Shown here: positions 25,733 through 34,532 of the stretch, in pieces
How the letters are laid out: every line of letters begins with the position of its first letter
How positions within the stretch are numbered: the first letter of the stretch is position 1
Assembly: GCF_900215605.1 (NCBI RefSeq)
Contig: NZ_OBEL01000003.1
Location: 124,001 to 188,000, forward strand
Length of the DNA: 64,000 nucleotides
From: Cohaesibacter gelatinilyticus
Lineage (GTDB): Bacteria > Pseudomonadota > Alphaproteobacteria > Rhizobiales > Cohaesibacteraceae
Reading direction: 5' to 3'
Program-made: the position numbers and the translations under genes
The notes under the pieces: model-generated
What the model was told of the DNA's origin: nothing
Databases searched by the model: none
The model's input: the letters and a program-made list of their open reading frames with translations, nothing else

Positions 25733-27289
25733 TTACAGGGAGTTCAAAAATGCGAGCAACGCATCTCGTTGTGTCTTTTGCAAACCAACCACATGGTCAC
25801 GAGCGGATTGTGCTTCTCCCCCATGCCATAGCACAGCTTCCAGCAAGGTGCGCGCCCGCCCGTCATGCAAAAAGGTCGCATCAGGAGCAACATTCTGTGC
25901 CAAACCAATACCCCATAACGGAGCTGTGCGCCATTCCGATCCGCTGGCATCACCAATCGGGCGATTATCTGCCAGATCCGGCCCCATATCATGGAGCAAA
26001 AAGTCGCTATATGGCCAGATCAACTGGAACTGATGCTGTTTCAAGGCAGCATCACGCCGGGTGACATATTTTGGCTTGTGACAGGATGCGCAACCGGCCT
26101 CATGGAAAACTTCTTTGCCCATCAGCACCTGCGGATCGTCGACATCGCGCCGCTCCGGCACCGCTATATTGGCCGTATAGAACACCATCATATCCATTGG
26201 CACTTGCGGAATTTCCAGTCCACCCAGATTTTCCTGTCCGCCATGCGGGAAGCGTTTGCAGATTTCCTGAGCGTCCGTGCAATCTCCAAAATGGGAAGGA
26301 AGAATAGGAACAGACAGACCAAGATCACCAACCGATGCATGAGAAGACTGCTGATAAACGTTAGGCTCGGTTGCTTTCCAGCCAAAACGGCCAGGCATGA
26401 TCTCACCACTACGCTTATCTTTCACCCAGTTGATCTTGCCCGAAATGCCATCGCCATCGTTATCGTCAGGATCTGCATTCGCCTGCAGATCACTTGGATG
26501 AATGGCATCAATCAGGCCAAGACCAATCATGGCTGTCGCTACGCGAGGAGACATCATCATCTCATCACCCGGATCACCATAACCGAAGTCTCTCAGCTGG
26601 AATGTCGGCTTGCGCAACTCAACCACTTCACCATCAGCCAATTCCACCGGAACTGTCTCATAACGCACATCAACCCGCGCCTCTGGCGGCAAACCTGGAA
26701 GCGCCCGATCTTGCAATTGCCCGCCATAAACGGGATGTGGAATGGCGTTGGCAACCTTACTAGCAAGGCTCGCTTTTTCCTCTTCGGTACTTGCTGGTAC
26801 CGACAGGCGGATCAGGAACGTACGCGCATCAATCTCACCCGGTTCAGGTGGATGACCGCGGCCATTGGCCGGATGGCAACGCAAGCAAGAGCGTGCATTG
26901 AAAAGCGGCCCCAAACCATCTGACGCCTTGGTCGACGCGGGAGATGAGACCCAGAGTTTTTTGAAAATGGAGAAGCCAAGCTGGAACCATTGCCGATCTT
27001 CGCGGCTCAATGGTTTGTTGGCTTGGGAATAAGCTTTGGCAGCAGGCTCGGCACTACCAGTCGCTTTGCCAGCACTCAGAGCCTCGAACGGCTCGGATTT
27101 ATCGAAAGAGGTTGGCCCTTTCAGAATTGCTTCAACCTTGGCCAGATCAGCGTCTGACAAATCATCACGTCCAGAAGACGCAGATACGGGAGCAACAACA
27201 GAAAGGTTCGAGAAAGCGACCAGCGAAAGAAACGCAGCGCCAGACATCAAACGTGGGATGCGTTTGATGAGACACAATGAGGGTGCCAT
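25733..27289 (-). CDS. Di-heme oxidoreductase family protein (DUF1111)
   Basis: A 518-residue periplasmic cytochrome-type protein. After a signal sequence (near LMSGAAFLSLVAFSNLSVVA) it has two heme c attachment sites, CLRCH and CASCH, with a C-terminal MauG/peroxidase-like domain. It belongs to the DHOR/thiol oxidoreductase group that travels with imelysin proteins. The role may be in electron transfer during metal uptake, which is inference from context. ATG 27289 (MAPSLCLIK) with AGGAC upstream is preferred to the longer frame reaching 27415. Confidence 0.88.
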   Translation of the reverse strand: MAPSLCLIKRIPRLMSGAAFLSLVAFSNLSVVAPVSASSGRDDLSDADLAKVEAILKGPTSFDKSEPFEALSAGKATGSAEPAAKAYSQANKPLSREDRQWFQLGFSIFKKLWVSSPASTKASDGLGPLFNARSCLRCHPANGRGHPPEPGEIDARTFLIRLSVPASTEEEKASLASKVANAIPHPVYGGQLQDRALPGLPPEARVDVRYETVPVELADGEVVELRKPTFQLRDFGYGDPGDEMMMSPRVATAMIGLGLIDAIHPSDLQANADPDDNDGDGISGKINWVKDKRSGEIMPGRFGWKATEPNVYQQSSHASVGDLGLSVPILPSHFGDCTDAQEICKRFPHGGQENLGGLEIPQVPMDMMVFYTANIAVPERRDVDDPQVLMGKEVFHEAGCASCHKPKYVTRRDAALKQHQFQLIWPYSDFLLHDMGPDLADNRPIGDASGSEWRTAPLWGIGLAQNVAPDATFLHDGRARTLLEAVLWHGGEAQSARDHVVGLQKTQRDALLAFLNSL

Positions 27290-27444
27290 GTCTTGGTCCT
27301 GAAGATAGAACAGCTTGCAGAAATCTCGGCCCATCCCGAATTTACCCCTGCAAGTGAAAAGGTTTCTCATCCAACCGCCCCGGTCCGAAAACAATCCGTT
27401 CGATACCACCTTCACAGATCATTTTTCAACGATGGATGAACCAA

Positions 27445-27474
27445 AGAAAGACGGGCTGGAAAATCCAGCCCGTC
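27445..27474 (-). terminator. Hairpin between imelysin 1 and the di-heme gene
   Basis: GACGGGCTGGA (27450-27460) pairs perfectly with TCCAGCCCGTC (27464-27474) around a 3-nt loop; on the minus strand it leads into TTTCTTT. It lies inside the operon, so it may be a partial terminator or an mRNA stabiliser that makes the first gene the most expressed. Confidence 0.7.
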
Positions 27475-27483
27475 TCATCAATC

Positions 27484-28752
27484 TTATTCAAAAACAGCTT
27501 TTGGATTGTCCAGGCTGTCAGAGCCTTCCAGCTCGATTTTACCCAGATCCAGCTTAGCAATGACACGCTCGATGGATTTGGTCTGGTCAACGAGGCTATC
27601 GATTGCGGCCTGAACCACAGCGTTACCTTCTTTGTTACCTTCACCAATCATCTGGTCATAAGCTTCAACTTTCTCAGCACGCTCAACCATTGCAGAGAAT
27701 GCCTTGTCGGAAGCCATCAGCTTGCCGGACAGTTCTTTGGACAGGCCAGCATCAGAAGCAGCTACCAGGTCTTTCAGGCTTGCACCTTCAACCATGGAAC
27801 CATCAACACGCTTGTAGGAACCGTTATAGACATTGAGGATGCCTTTCACGTCATAATAGTGAGAATTATGCGTGTTGTCGGAGAAGCAATCATGCTCTTC
27901 TTCTGGATCGTTCAGCAGCAGGCCAAGCTTCATACGCTCACCAGCCAGCTCGCCATAGGACAGGGAGCCCATACCGGTCAGCATACGGGTCAGACCACCT
28001 TGGTCACCCTGAGCCATCAGGTCTTTGCGAGCTTCACCACCTTCGGTCCATGCCTTGGTGATGCCTTCCAGATCGGAAATCATCAACTTGGATGCAGCCA
28101 TCAGGTAATCGATACGACGATCGCAGTTACCGCCGGTGCAGTTTTTGGTGTCGAAATCAGACGCTGGACGGGAACCTGCACCTTTGCCAGTACCATTTAC
28201 ATCCTGACCCCAGAGCAAGAACTCGATAGCATGGTAACCGGTCGCAACGTTTGCTTCATTCTCAGCAGCTTCGTGCAGCTTTTCACCCAGCAGCGCAGGA
28301 GTGATTTTGGCAGCATCAACTTTTTCACCATTGATGGTGAGCTCGGTATTGGCGATCACGTTGGCGGTGAACAGAGCATTTTCGTCTGACTCGGTGCCAT
28401 AATAGTTTTTGTCGGTATAATCAATCAGACCTTCATCGAGAGGCCATGCGTTTACTTTGCCTTCGAAGTCATCAACGATCGGGTTACCGAAACGATAAAC
28501 TTCGCTCTGCTGATAAGGAACACGAGCAGCCAGCCAAGCAGCTTTGGCTTTGGTCAGATTCTCTTCGGTTGGAGCTGCAACAAAAGCTTCCAGTGCCTTG
28601 TCCAGGGCTTTCGCTGTGGTCAGAGAATCGTCGTAAGTTGCCTGTGCGATATCAGCATAGGTTTTCAAAACATCTTTGGCTTCCACAGCAAATGCGGAAG
28701 CACTCAACATCAATGCTGGCACAAAAGCTGCCAGAGCAAGGGTCTTTTTCAT
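27484..28752 (-). CDS. Imelysin family protein, IrpA-like
   Basis: A 422-residue exported protein of the imelysin/M75 family, similar to iron-regulated IrpA. The signal peptide KKTLALAAFVPALMLSASAFA ends at AFA-VEAKD. The family motif GYHAIEFLLWGQD is intact (GxHxxE), as is the second-half block NCDRRIDYLMAASKLM. The name peptidase is historical. Start ATG 28752; longer frames to 28794 lack support. It is the first gene of the operon imelysin 1, di-heme oxidoreductase, imelysin 2, DUF1513, and has an Irr-box-like element about 350 bp upstream. Confidence 0.92.
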   Translation of the reverse strand: MKKTLALAAFVPALMLSASAFAVEAKDVLKTYADIAQATYDDSLTTAKALDKALEAFVAAPTEENLTKAKAAWLAARVPYQQSEVYRFGNPIVDDFEGKVNAWPLDEGLIDYTDKNYYGTESDENALFTANVIANTELTINGEKVDAAKITPALLGEKLHEAAENEANVATGYHAIEFLLWGQDVNGTGKGAGSRPASDFDTKNCTGGNCDRRIDYLMAASKLMISDLEGITKAWTEGGEARKDLMAQGDQGGLTRMLTGMGSLSYGELAGERMKLGLLLNDPEEEHDCFSDNTHNSHYYDVKGILNVYNGSYKRVDGSMVEGASLKDLVAASDAGLSKELSGKLMASDKAFSAMVERAEKVEAYDQMIGEGNKEGNAVVQAAIDSLVDQTKSIERVIAKLDLGKIELEGSDSLDNPKAVFE

Positions 28753-29101
28753 GTCTCTCTTGTCCTCATGAAACAAAAAATCAGGGCCAATCACGATCTG
28801 CCGGATCTTTCCGCCAGCAGTTTCATCATAAATTCCTAGTCATCGGATAGCGGGCGATGTGCGTCAGATGTGGTCTCATCTTTTTCGGGAGCCAAGCTCA
28901 CCTCTTTATTGGGACCAAAAAACCTGGGTTCGTAAAAACAAAGCCCAACCATCTTCTCAAACGCGCCGTAAAAATCGCTCATCTCTCCTCCAATCCATCA
29001 GGGTTCAAGGCCCTGCGCTCAAAGGTTTCTGAATATATTTCTCATATTTTATTACTGAGAGTGATTTGCAATGTCAATAAAAATACCTGCAAAATCAATA
29101 G

Positions 29102-29118
29102 TTTGGAATTATTCTAAT
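29102..29118. promoter_or_regulatory. Irr-box-like iron control element (ICE)
   Basis: The site TTTGGAA-TTA-TTCTAAT matches the rhizobial Irr consensus TTTAGAA-NNN-TTCTAAA at 12 of 14 informative bases, with correct spacing. Irr is a heme-responsive Fur-family regulator that controls iron genes in Rhizobiales. The position upstream of an imelysin operon makes it plausible, though about 350 bp before the start codon is rather far. Confidence 0.5.
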
Positions 29119-29230
29119 TTCATGAGTTTAAAAAGCAGGATTAAAAATAAAATATGAATAGTATCAGCAACTTAATTCCGTCAGAAAAAACACGTACAAA
29201 TCAATCAGCTCTGGAAATCAAGTGGAAAAC

Positions 29231-29262
29231 AAAAAAGGGGCTGAAATCATTCAACCCCTTTT
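29231..29262 (-). terminator. Intrinsic terminator of the aminotransferase-like gene
   Basis: AAAAGGGG (29233-29240) with CTGA pairs with TCA and CCCCTTTT (29251-29262); on the minus strand the stem is followed by T6. Confidence 0.87.
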
Positions 29263-29302
29263 CCTGCCCAAAACACCCAAAACCATCATCTTCATTGCAA
29301 GA

Positions 29303-30685
29303 TTAACGATCTGCGGATAACTGCTCCAGCGAACTTTGCAAACAAGACAAGGCGAAATCCATCTGGTCTTTGGTAACAATTAGTGGCGGCGTCCAGGTCA
29401 GAATATTGCCCATGGTGATCTTGAAGGACAGCCCCTGCGAGAGACAGCGATAGAAGATTTCTTCCGCAAGGTCATTGGCTGGTTTCTTGCTGACACGATC
29501 CTCGACCAACTCAACCCCGATCAGCAATCCACGCCCGCGCACATCCCCTATCACATCAAAGCGCTCTTTCAACTCTGCTAAGCGTTCAAGGCAATAATCA
29601 CCCATCAAAGCAGCATTCTCTACCAAACCTTCTTCTTCAATGATCTGCAAGGTCGTCAACGCCGCCCGACTGGTAACCGGGTTTTTCTCATGAGTATAAT
29701 GACCAATTGCAAAGGACTCACACACATCCAACTCTGAGCGCACCAGACAGGCGGCAATTGGCAGGATCCCTCCTCCTAAGGCTTTGCCCATGACCAGAAT
29801 ATCCGGCTCCACCTCATCATGATCGCAAGCAAACATGCGCCCGGTTTTGCCAAGACCCGTCGGGATCTCATCGAAGATCAGCAAAGCCCCATAATCATTG
29901 CACGCTTGCCGTACGGCCTTCCAGAACCCCGTGGGCGGGATATAAGGGGCAGCACGGGCAGGCTCGGCAATGACAGCTGCCACATCTCCTTCCCGTTCCA
30001 GTACATAACGCACCATATTGGCACAGGCGAGACCACAGCGCTCCAGATCATCATCGCTTTCAATATTCAAATGGCCATAGGGGCAACGATAACAGCCAAA
30101 AGGAGCAACATGCTCTGTGCCCGGTAGCAAAGGTCCCGCAATATGGGAGCGAAATAGCGCTTCACCGCCAACACTGGCCGCACCAAAACCAGCACCATGA
30201 AAGGAATCCCAAAAGGAAATGGTCTTGAACCGCCCCGTAGCCGCCCTAGCTACTTTCAGCGCAATCTCATTGGCATCGGACCCGCCAGTCGTGAAGAGCA
30301 GTTTTCCAAGGCCTGAGGGAGAAATATTCACCAGCTCTTCCGCCAACTCAGCCGCAACATCACAAGCATAGCGACGCGGAGCGAAGGGTAACTGATCCAT
30401 TTGTTCGGAAATGGCAGCTTTCAGGCGGGGATGCCCGTATCCGATATGATGCACATTATTGCCATGAAAATCGAGAAAACGCCGCCCTTGCTTATCTTGA
30501 ATATAGGCACCTTCTGCTTTCTCGATTGCATTCATGCAAGGGGTCGAAACCGACTGCCGCATAAAATATCGAGTATCCTTGGCCACCAGCGCCTGCGTAG
30601 GCGCATGGGTCATGGAAGCATCCCACAAAGTTCGGTGATAAGATTGATTGGATTCCCCTTCTCCCAGGGTAATTCGATGGCCCAT
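29303..30685 (-). CDS. Class III aminotransferase-fold enzyme, PbfA-like
   Basis: A 460-residue PLP enzyme of the class III aminotransferase family. The N-terminal block GEGESNQSYHRTLW, FLDFHGNNVHHIGYGHPRL and the Cys-containing FGCYRCPYGH block match the group annotated as (R)-1-hydroxy-2-aminoethylphosphonate ammonia-lyase (PbfA). PLP-site residues are seen in FTTGGSDANEIALK, LLIFDEIPTGLGKTGR and the Schiff-base Lys in ILVMGKALGGG. No phosphonate uptake or degradation genes are nearby, so the substrate remains open. ATG 30685 (MGHRITLGEG) is preferred, with GGGA upstream; a TTG lies seven codons earlier. Confidence 0.82.
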   Translation of the reverse strand: MGHRITLGEGESNQSYHRTLWDASMTHAPTQALVAKDTRYFMRQSVSTPCMNAIEKAEGAYIQDKQGRRFLDFHGNNVHHIGYGHPRLKAAISEQMDQLPFAPRRYACDVAAELAEELVNISPSGLGKLLFTTGGSDANEIALKVARAATGRFKTISFWDSFHGAGFGAASVGGEALFRSHIAGPLLPGTEHVAPFGCYRCPYGHLNIESDDDLERCGLACANMVRYVLEREGDVAAVIAEPARAAPYIPPTGFWKAVRQACNDYGALLIFDEIPTGLGKTGRMFACDHDEVEPDILVMGKALGGGILPIAACLVRSELDVCESFAIGHYTHEKNPVTSRAALTTLQIIEEEGLVENAALMGDYCLERLAELKERFDVIGDVRGRGLLIGVELVEDRVSKKPANDLAEEIFYRCLSQGLSFKITMGNILTWTPPLIVTKDQMDFALSCLQSSLEQLSADR

Positions 30686-31044
30686 GATGCGATCCCAAGT
30701 GTTCAAAGTTGAGCGGATCCTGCCGAATACAAATCAAGACCCAAATGATACATGGCAAAACAGGGTTACTGGTCCTGCACCCCGTTTCCATTAAATTCTC
30801 ATAGTACCGATTTAAAAGTCTCTAGATGAAACTTTTAGGCTGCATGTCACGCCCTCTTCCCCTCCCAAACCACCCGATATTACCCTTGTGGGTGGTTTGG
30901 GAGGGGAAGAGGGCCTAGCCTAGGACTTTCAAATCAGGCTCATAGAGAAAACACATGATACTTTTATGACTATAGGAAAAAACTATAGTTTAGGGAAGCG
31001 TTCCATATTTTTTATGAGGATGGAAGCTCAACACAATATATGAA
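30686..31044. other. Intergenic region with a long perfect inverted repeat
   Basis: A 359-bp gap between the acyl-CoA synthetase stop and the aminotransferase-like start. The only structure is the 25-bp inverted repeat at 30851-30914; the rest is AT-rich with no gene. Confidence 0.7.
30851..30914. repeat. 25-bp perfect inverted repeat (strong hairpin)
   Basis: The left arm 30851-30875 begins GCCCTCTTCCCCTCCC and the right arm 30890-30914 is its exact reverse complement; the loop is 14 nt. The left arm is almost all pyrimidine and the right almost all purine. Short flanking pieces (AGTCTCTAG before, CCTAGGACT after) continue the symmetry imperfectly. There is no T run, so a plain intrinsic terminator is unlikely. 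Confidence 0.9.
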
Positions 31045-32952
31045 TTATTGAGTTCCCTCATCTTGCCATTGCCAGGGAACAACATATTGTCCAAGCAGCT
31101 GGGATATCTGTTCTCGTTCCTCTTCTCCAGCGATGGAAAGACAAGCAATCAGGCCACGCTTCTTGTCTTCGACCACTTTCATGACGCGGCTTTGCAGTCC
31201 AGCCTCATCCAACGCCTCATCATAAATGCGAGTGATTGCCAATTTACGCAAATCAGGTTTGAATATCTTGCCAACAGCCGTTTTGGGAAGCTCAGGCAGG
31301 ATTTCAATATATTTTGGTACCGCAGCCCGCTCATGGATGTGGCGTTTGCAATAAGAGCGCAGCTCATCCATATCAACGCTCGCCCCTGCAACCAGCTCCA
31401 CATAGGCGCAAGGCAATTCACCAGAATGTCTATCCGGCTGACCAATTGCACCGACAAAAGCCACAGCCTCATGCCCTGCCAACGCCTCTTCGATCTCGGC
31501 AGGGTCGATATTATGGCCTCCGCGGATGATCAGATCCTTGGCACGACCCGTGATCCAGATATAACCATCAGCATCAATGCGACCCAGATCTCCGGTTCGC
31601 AAATACCGATCATGATGAAAGAGATTATGGTTCTTGTCGGACTCGGTATAAGTAGACCCGGCAAAGACACCAGGATTATCAATACAGATCTCACCCACTT
31701 CATCAACACCACACTCTACCGGGCCATCAGGGGTATGATTGAGAATTTTTACGCTGGTATAAGGAAAGGGCAAACCGACCGAGCCGATTTTTTTCTCCCC
31801 ATGGATTGGATTACAGGCCACCAAACAAGTTGCCTCGGTCAAACCATAGCCCTCGATAATGCCAACACCTGTCGCCTGCTCGAACCGGCGATAAAGCTCA
31901 ACTGGCAGCGGAGCAGAGCCGGAAAAGGCAGTTTGAACACTGGAGACATCCGCATCAACCGGACGCTGCATCAATGCTGACAAGGCGGTCGGAACAGTGA
32001 TGATGAAGCTCACCTGCCAGCGCTCGATCAATTTCCAGAAATTATCAAACACTCCCTCCCCGCGATATCCCTGAGGAGTGGGGAAAATACCATGGGCCCC
32101 AGAGGCAATCATCGACATCACAATCACATGACATGCAAAGACGTGAAACAAGGGCAAGGGGCACATGAGATTATCCTGCTCGGTAAAAAGCAGTGTATGC
32201 CCAATCCAGCCATTATAGATCATACCTGAATATTTATGCTGGGCCACCTTTGGCATACCAGTCGTTCCACCGGTATGAAAATAGGCTGCCACCCGATCAC
32301 CCTCACTATCTTCGAAGGTCAAGCGATCCGAGGGCTGACTGGCCAATGCCTTGTTGAAATCCAGCAGATCCACATGGTTGCGTTTGGATTCGGGATTTTT
32401 CGGGCGGATCAATGGCACAATGAACTTCTTGATCCCGGTCAGATAGCCCAACAGATCCACTTCCAGAACCGTACGCACATTTGGAGCATGCTTGACCGCC
32501 TCTGCAACTTTTTGCGCAACATCAGTCTTTGGAAAGGGCTTCATGGTCACGACAACCTTGGCATTGGTCTCGCGCAGGATCGCTCCGATCTGCTCTGCTT
32601 CCAGCAAAGGATTGATCGGATTGGCAATCCCGGCCACCGTGCCGCCAATCAGGGTCACTGCGGTCTCCAGACAATTGGGCAACACATAAGCAACCACATC
32701 CTCTTCTCCCACACCAAGCGAGCGAAAGAGATTGGCAGCTTGCGTCACCTTTCCATGAAACTCGGACCAACTAAGCGTTTGTGAAGGATCATCAGCACCG
32801 GAAAAAAGCTGATAGGAAAAGGCAGGTCGCTCACCAAACCTGAATGCTGTCCTCGACAGAAATTCATACATGGTTCGCGCAACTTCACGCTCCTCCCATG
32901 GCATTTCATTCTGAACAGTCAGGACATCATCAAGCGTGGCAAAGTGAACCAT
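31045..32952 (-). CDS. Acyl-CoA synthetase (AMP-forming)
   Basis: A 635-residue ANL-family enzyme that activates a carboxylic acid to its CoA thioester. The P-loop-like motif AAYFHTGGTTGMPKVAQHK, the IIEGYGLTEATC block, the adenylate-binding YLRTGDLGRIDADGYIWITGR and the C-terminal catalytic Lys region PKTAVGKIFKPDLRK are all present. Length and the extended N terminus fit the FadD/caiC-like group; the acid substrate is not clear. The ribosome site GGAGGAGG before ATG 32952 is strong. Transcribed in the same direction as the PbfA-like gene, but separated from it by the long hairpin. Confidence 0.9.
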   Translation of the reverse strand: MVHFATLDDVLTVQNEMPWEEREVARTMYEFLSRTAFRFGERPAFSYQLFSGADDPSQTLSWSEFHGKVTQAANLFRSLGVGEEDVVAYVLPNCLETAVTLIGGTVAGIANPINPLLEAEQIGAILRETNAKVVVTMKPFPKTDVAQKVAEAVKHAPNVRTVLEVDLLGYLTGIKKFIVPLIRPKNPESKRNHVDLLDFNKALASQPSDRLTFEDSEGDRVAAYFHTGGTTGMPKVAQHKYSGMIYNGWIGHTLLFTEQDNLMCPLPLFHVFACHVIVMSMIASGAHGIFPTPQGYRGEGVFDNFWKLIERWQVSFIITVPTALSALMQRPVDADVSSVQTAFSGSAPLPVELYRRFEQATGVGIIEGYGLTEATCLVACNPIHGEKKIGSVGLPFPYTSVKILNHTPDGPVECGVDEVGEICIDNPGVFAGSTYTESDKNHNLFHHDRYLRTGDLGRIDADGYIWITGRAKDLIIRGGHNIDPAEIEEALAGHEAVAFVGAIGQPDRHSGELPCAYVELVAGASVDMDELRSYCKRHIHERAAVPKYIEILPELPKTAVGKIFKPDLRKLAITRIYDEALDEAGLQSRVMKVVEDKKRGLIACLSIAGEEEREQISQLLGQYVVPWQWQDEGTQ

Positions 32953-33460
32953 ATCATTTCCTCCTCCGCTGCCATTGATTGTTTTTGTTCAGGTGATCAA
33001 GCCAGCAACGGATTATCTAACCCCAAAGGATAGAAGGCAGATTCCCAACGAGCAAGAGCGAAGGGCAGATTTCTTACCCGCAGCGCGAGCAACCCGAAAG
33101 AAACTACGAATACTTTTCCAAGGAATGACTTTTCACGACGATCAACCCAACTTCACGCCGTCGGCAATCTGACATATCTGCGATGTCTCATTACCCACTA
33201 TTAAATACACGATCGTCCGGTATCAAAGTCCAAGACAACAAAGACAAAGATAAAGCTCATCATTCAAGCAGATTGCAGTGATGCAGAATGCTTTGGGATT
33301 GTCCTTGAAAAAACCTCTCATTCCGACCGAAAGCCATTCGCCAAGAAAGCATCTCAAACCAGATAATTGAGTTAAATTTATTTTAAAATATATAAAAATT
33401 ATTGTTTTACGATAATTATAGCCATATAAATCACTCAATATATAACATCAGGAGACAGAA
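32953..33460. other. Intergenic region, AT-rich at its right end
   Basis: A 508-bp gap between two divergent genes. The right 100 bp are very AT-rich and likely contain the lipoprotein promoter. The short frame at 32975-33172 has no recognisable family. I see no RNA gene or repeat here. Confidence 0.6.
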
Positions 33461-34099
33461 ATGCCTTTTTCGCTTTCCCGGTTTTTATGCATGTTAATCG
33501 CAGGAATGTCCGTGGCTGGCTGTAGCCATATGCCGGTTACAAGCATGATCAAATTATCTCGTATGGATATTTTGGAAACAAATCCTGCTGCAATCCGCAT
33601 TGCGGTACGCACACCCAACCATATGCGCGTCATGCCTGACAGCGCATTGATCATAATGGCAGGCATCATAAACTCGAAACAAAAAGGTGGTTCGACACAG
33701 CCTGAAATAAGTGAAACTTTCGTTCTGAAAAAATCGCCGGAACATACGCTCCCACCCGAATTGGCAAAAGAACAAAAAGCCGATACCCTAATCGAAATCT
33801 TCCGTCTCCCACCCGAGGCAATCCTCCGATGGGCAAGATTCCGCAACAATTTCAAGATGCTGGAATCCCAGCACGGCGATGACATGGAAGGATCCATGTC
33901 TATAACTGCGGCAAGCTGCAACTTGGGTACCAGCTCAGATAAAACTGACACCAAAAAGAAATCCTATCTGGTGACAATTTATCTGAAACCATCCAGTCAG
34001 GAAGATTTTTTCCCATTTCTACGAGATGTGGATCTGAAAAAAGAAGCAGATCTGGAACCGCTCACGAAAAACCTTACCGCCTGTCCATCTCAAGAATGA
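33461..34099 (+). CDS. Conserved lipoprotein of unknown function
   Basis: A 212-residue probable outer- or inner-membrane lipoprotein. The N terminus FSLSRFLCMLIAGMSVAGCS is a lipoprotein signal with lipobox SVAGC (Cys21). The mature part has the pattern MPVTSMIKLSRMDILETNPAAIRIAVRTPN (first pieces), which I recognise only as a hypothetical family in Rhizobiales, and an acidic and lysine-rich C-terminal half. The ribosome site CAGGAGA precedes ATG 33461. No operon partner; the next feature is a tRNA on the other strand. Function cannot be inferred. Confidence 0.82.
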   Translation: MPFSLSRFLCMLIAGMSVAGCSHMPVTSMIKLSRMDILETNPAAIRIAVRTPNHMRVMPDSALIIMAGIINSKQKGGSTQPEISETFVLKKSPEHTLPPELAKEQKADTLIEIFRLPPEAILRWARFRNNFKMLESQHGDDMEGSMSITAASCNLGTSSDKTDTKKKSYLVTIYLKPSSQEDFFPFLRDVDLKKEADLEPLTKNLTACPSQE

Positions 34100-34258
34100 A
34101 AAAACCAGAGATCCAGGCTCTGGACCCATCAATTAAGCGAATTCTGCGAGAACAGTTTTTGCCATTGGCAAGGAGGAAAATAACAGAGAAGGTGAGAACA
34201 GAAACCTCGAACCAAGCCAAACACTTTGGGTGGGTGGGTAGCAAAGCGCAAAGAAAGA

Positions 34259-34334
<76 letters not shown>

Positions 34335-34480
34335 TCACCAAACTGGGTCTGGAAAGACCCTTAAGATTGCAGAAATGACTGTGAAAACCCTCTGCAATGG
34401 CGCTTCTCTTAAACCATTTGCTTGGCCAGATGCAAGAGGGGAAATCAGGATCTGTGCATGCTTGGCAGCAAGTAATCGAA

Positions 34481-34500
34481 AACCCGGAAAAATCCGGGTT
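34481..34500 (-). terminator. Terminator of the hem/Mic60/HemY cluster
   Basis: AACCCGGA (34481-34488) and TCCGGGTT (34493-34500) form an 8-bp stem with a 4-nt loop, followed on the minus strand by TTCG. It lies about 30 bp after the HemY-like stop. Confidence 0.75.
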
Positions 34501-34532
34501 CTCATTCATCAATAAAAGCTCAATTCACTCTG

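Larger units (their letters stand above)
28753..29302 (-). other. Upstream region of the imelysin operon
   Basis: A 550-bp gap, AT-rich between 29030 and 29200. It holds the Irr-box-like palindrome at 29102-29118, the terminator of the aminotransferase-like gene at 29233-29262 and presumably the operon promoter. A plus-strand frame at 28857-29117 has no family and no ribosome site and is not called. Confidence 0.6.
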
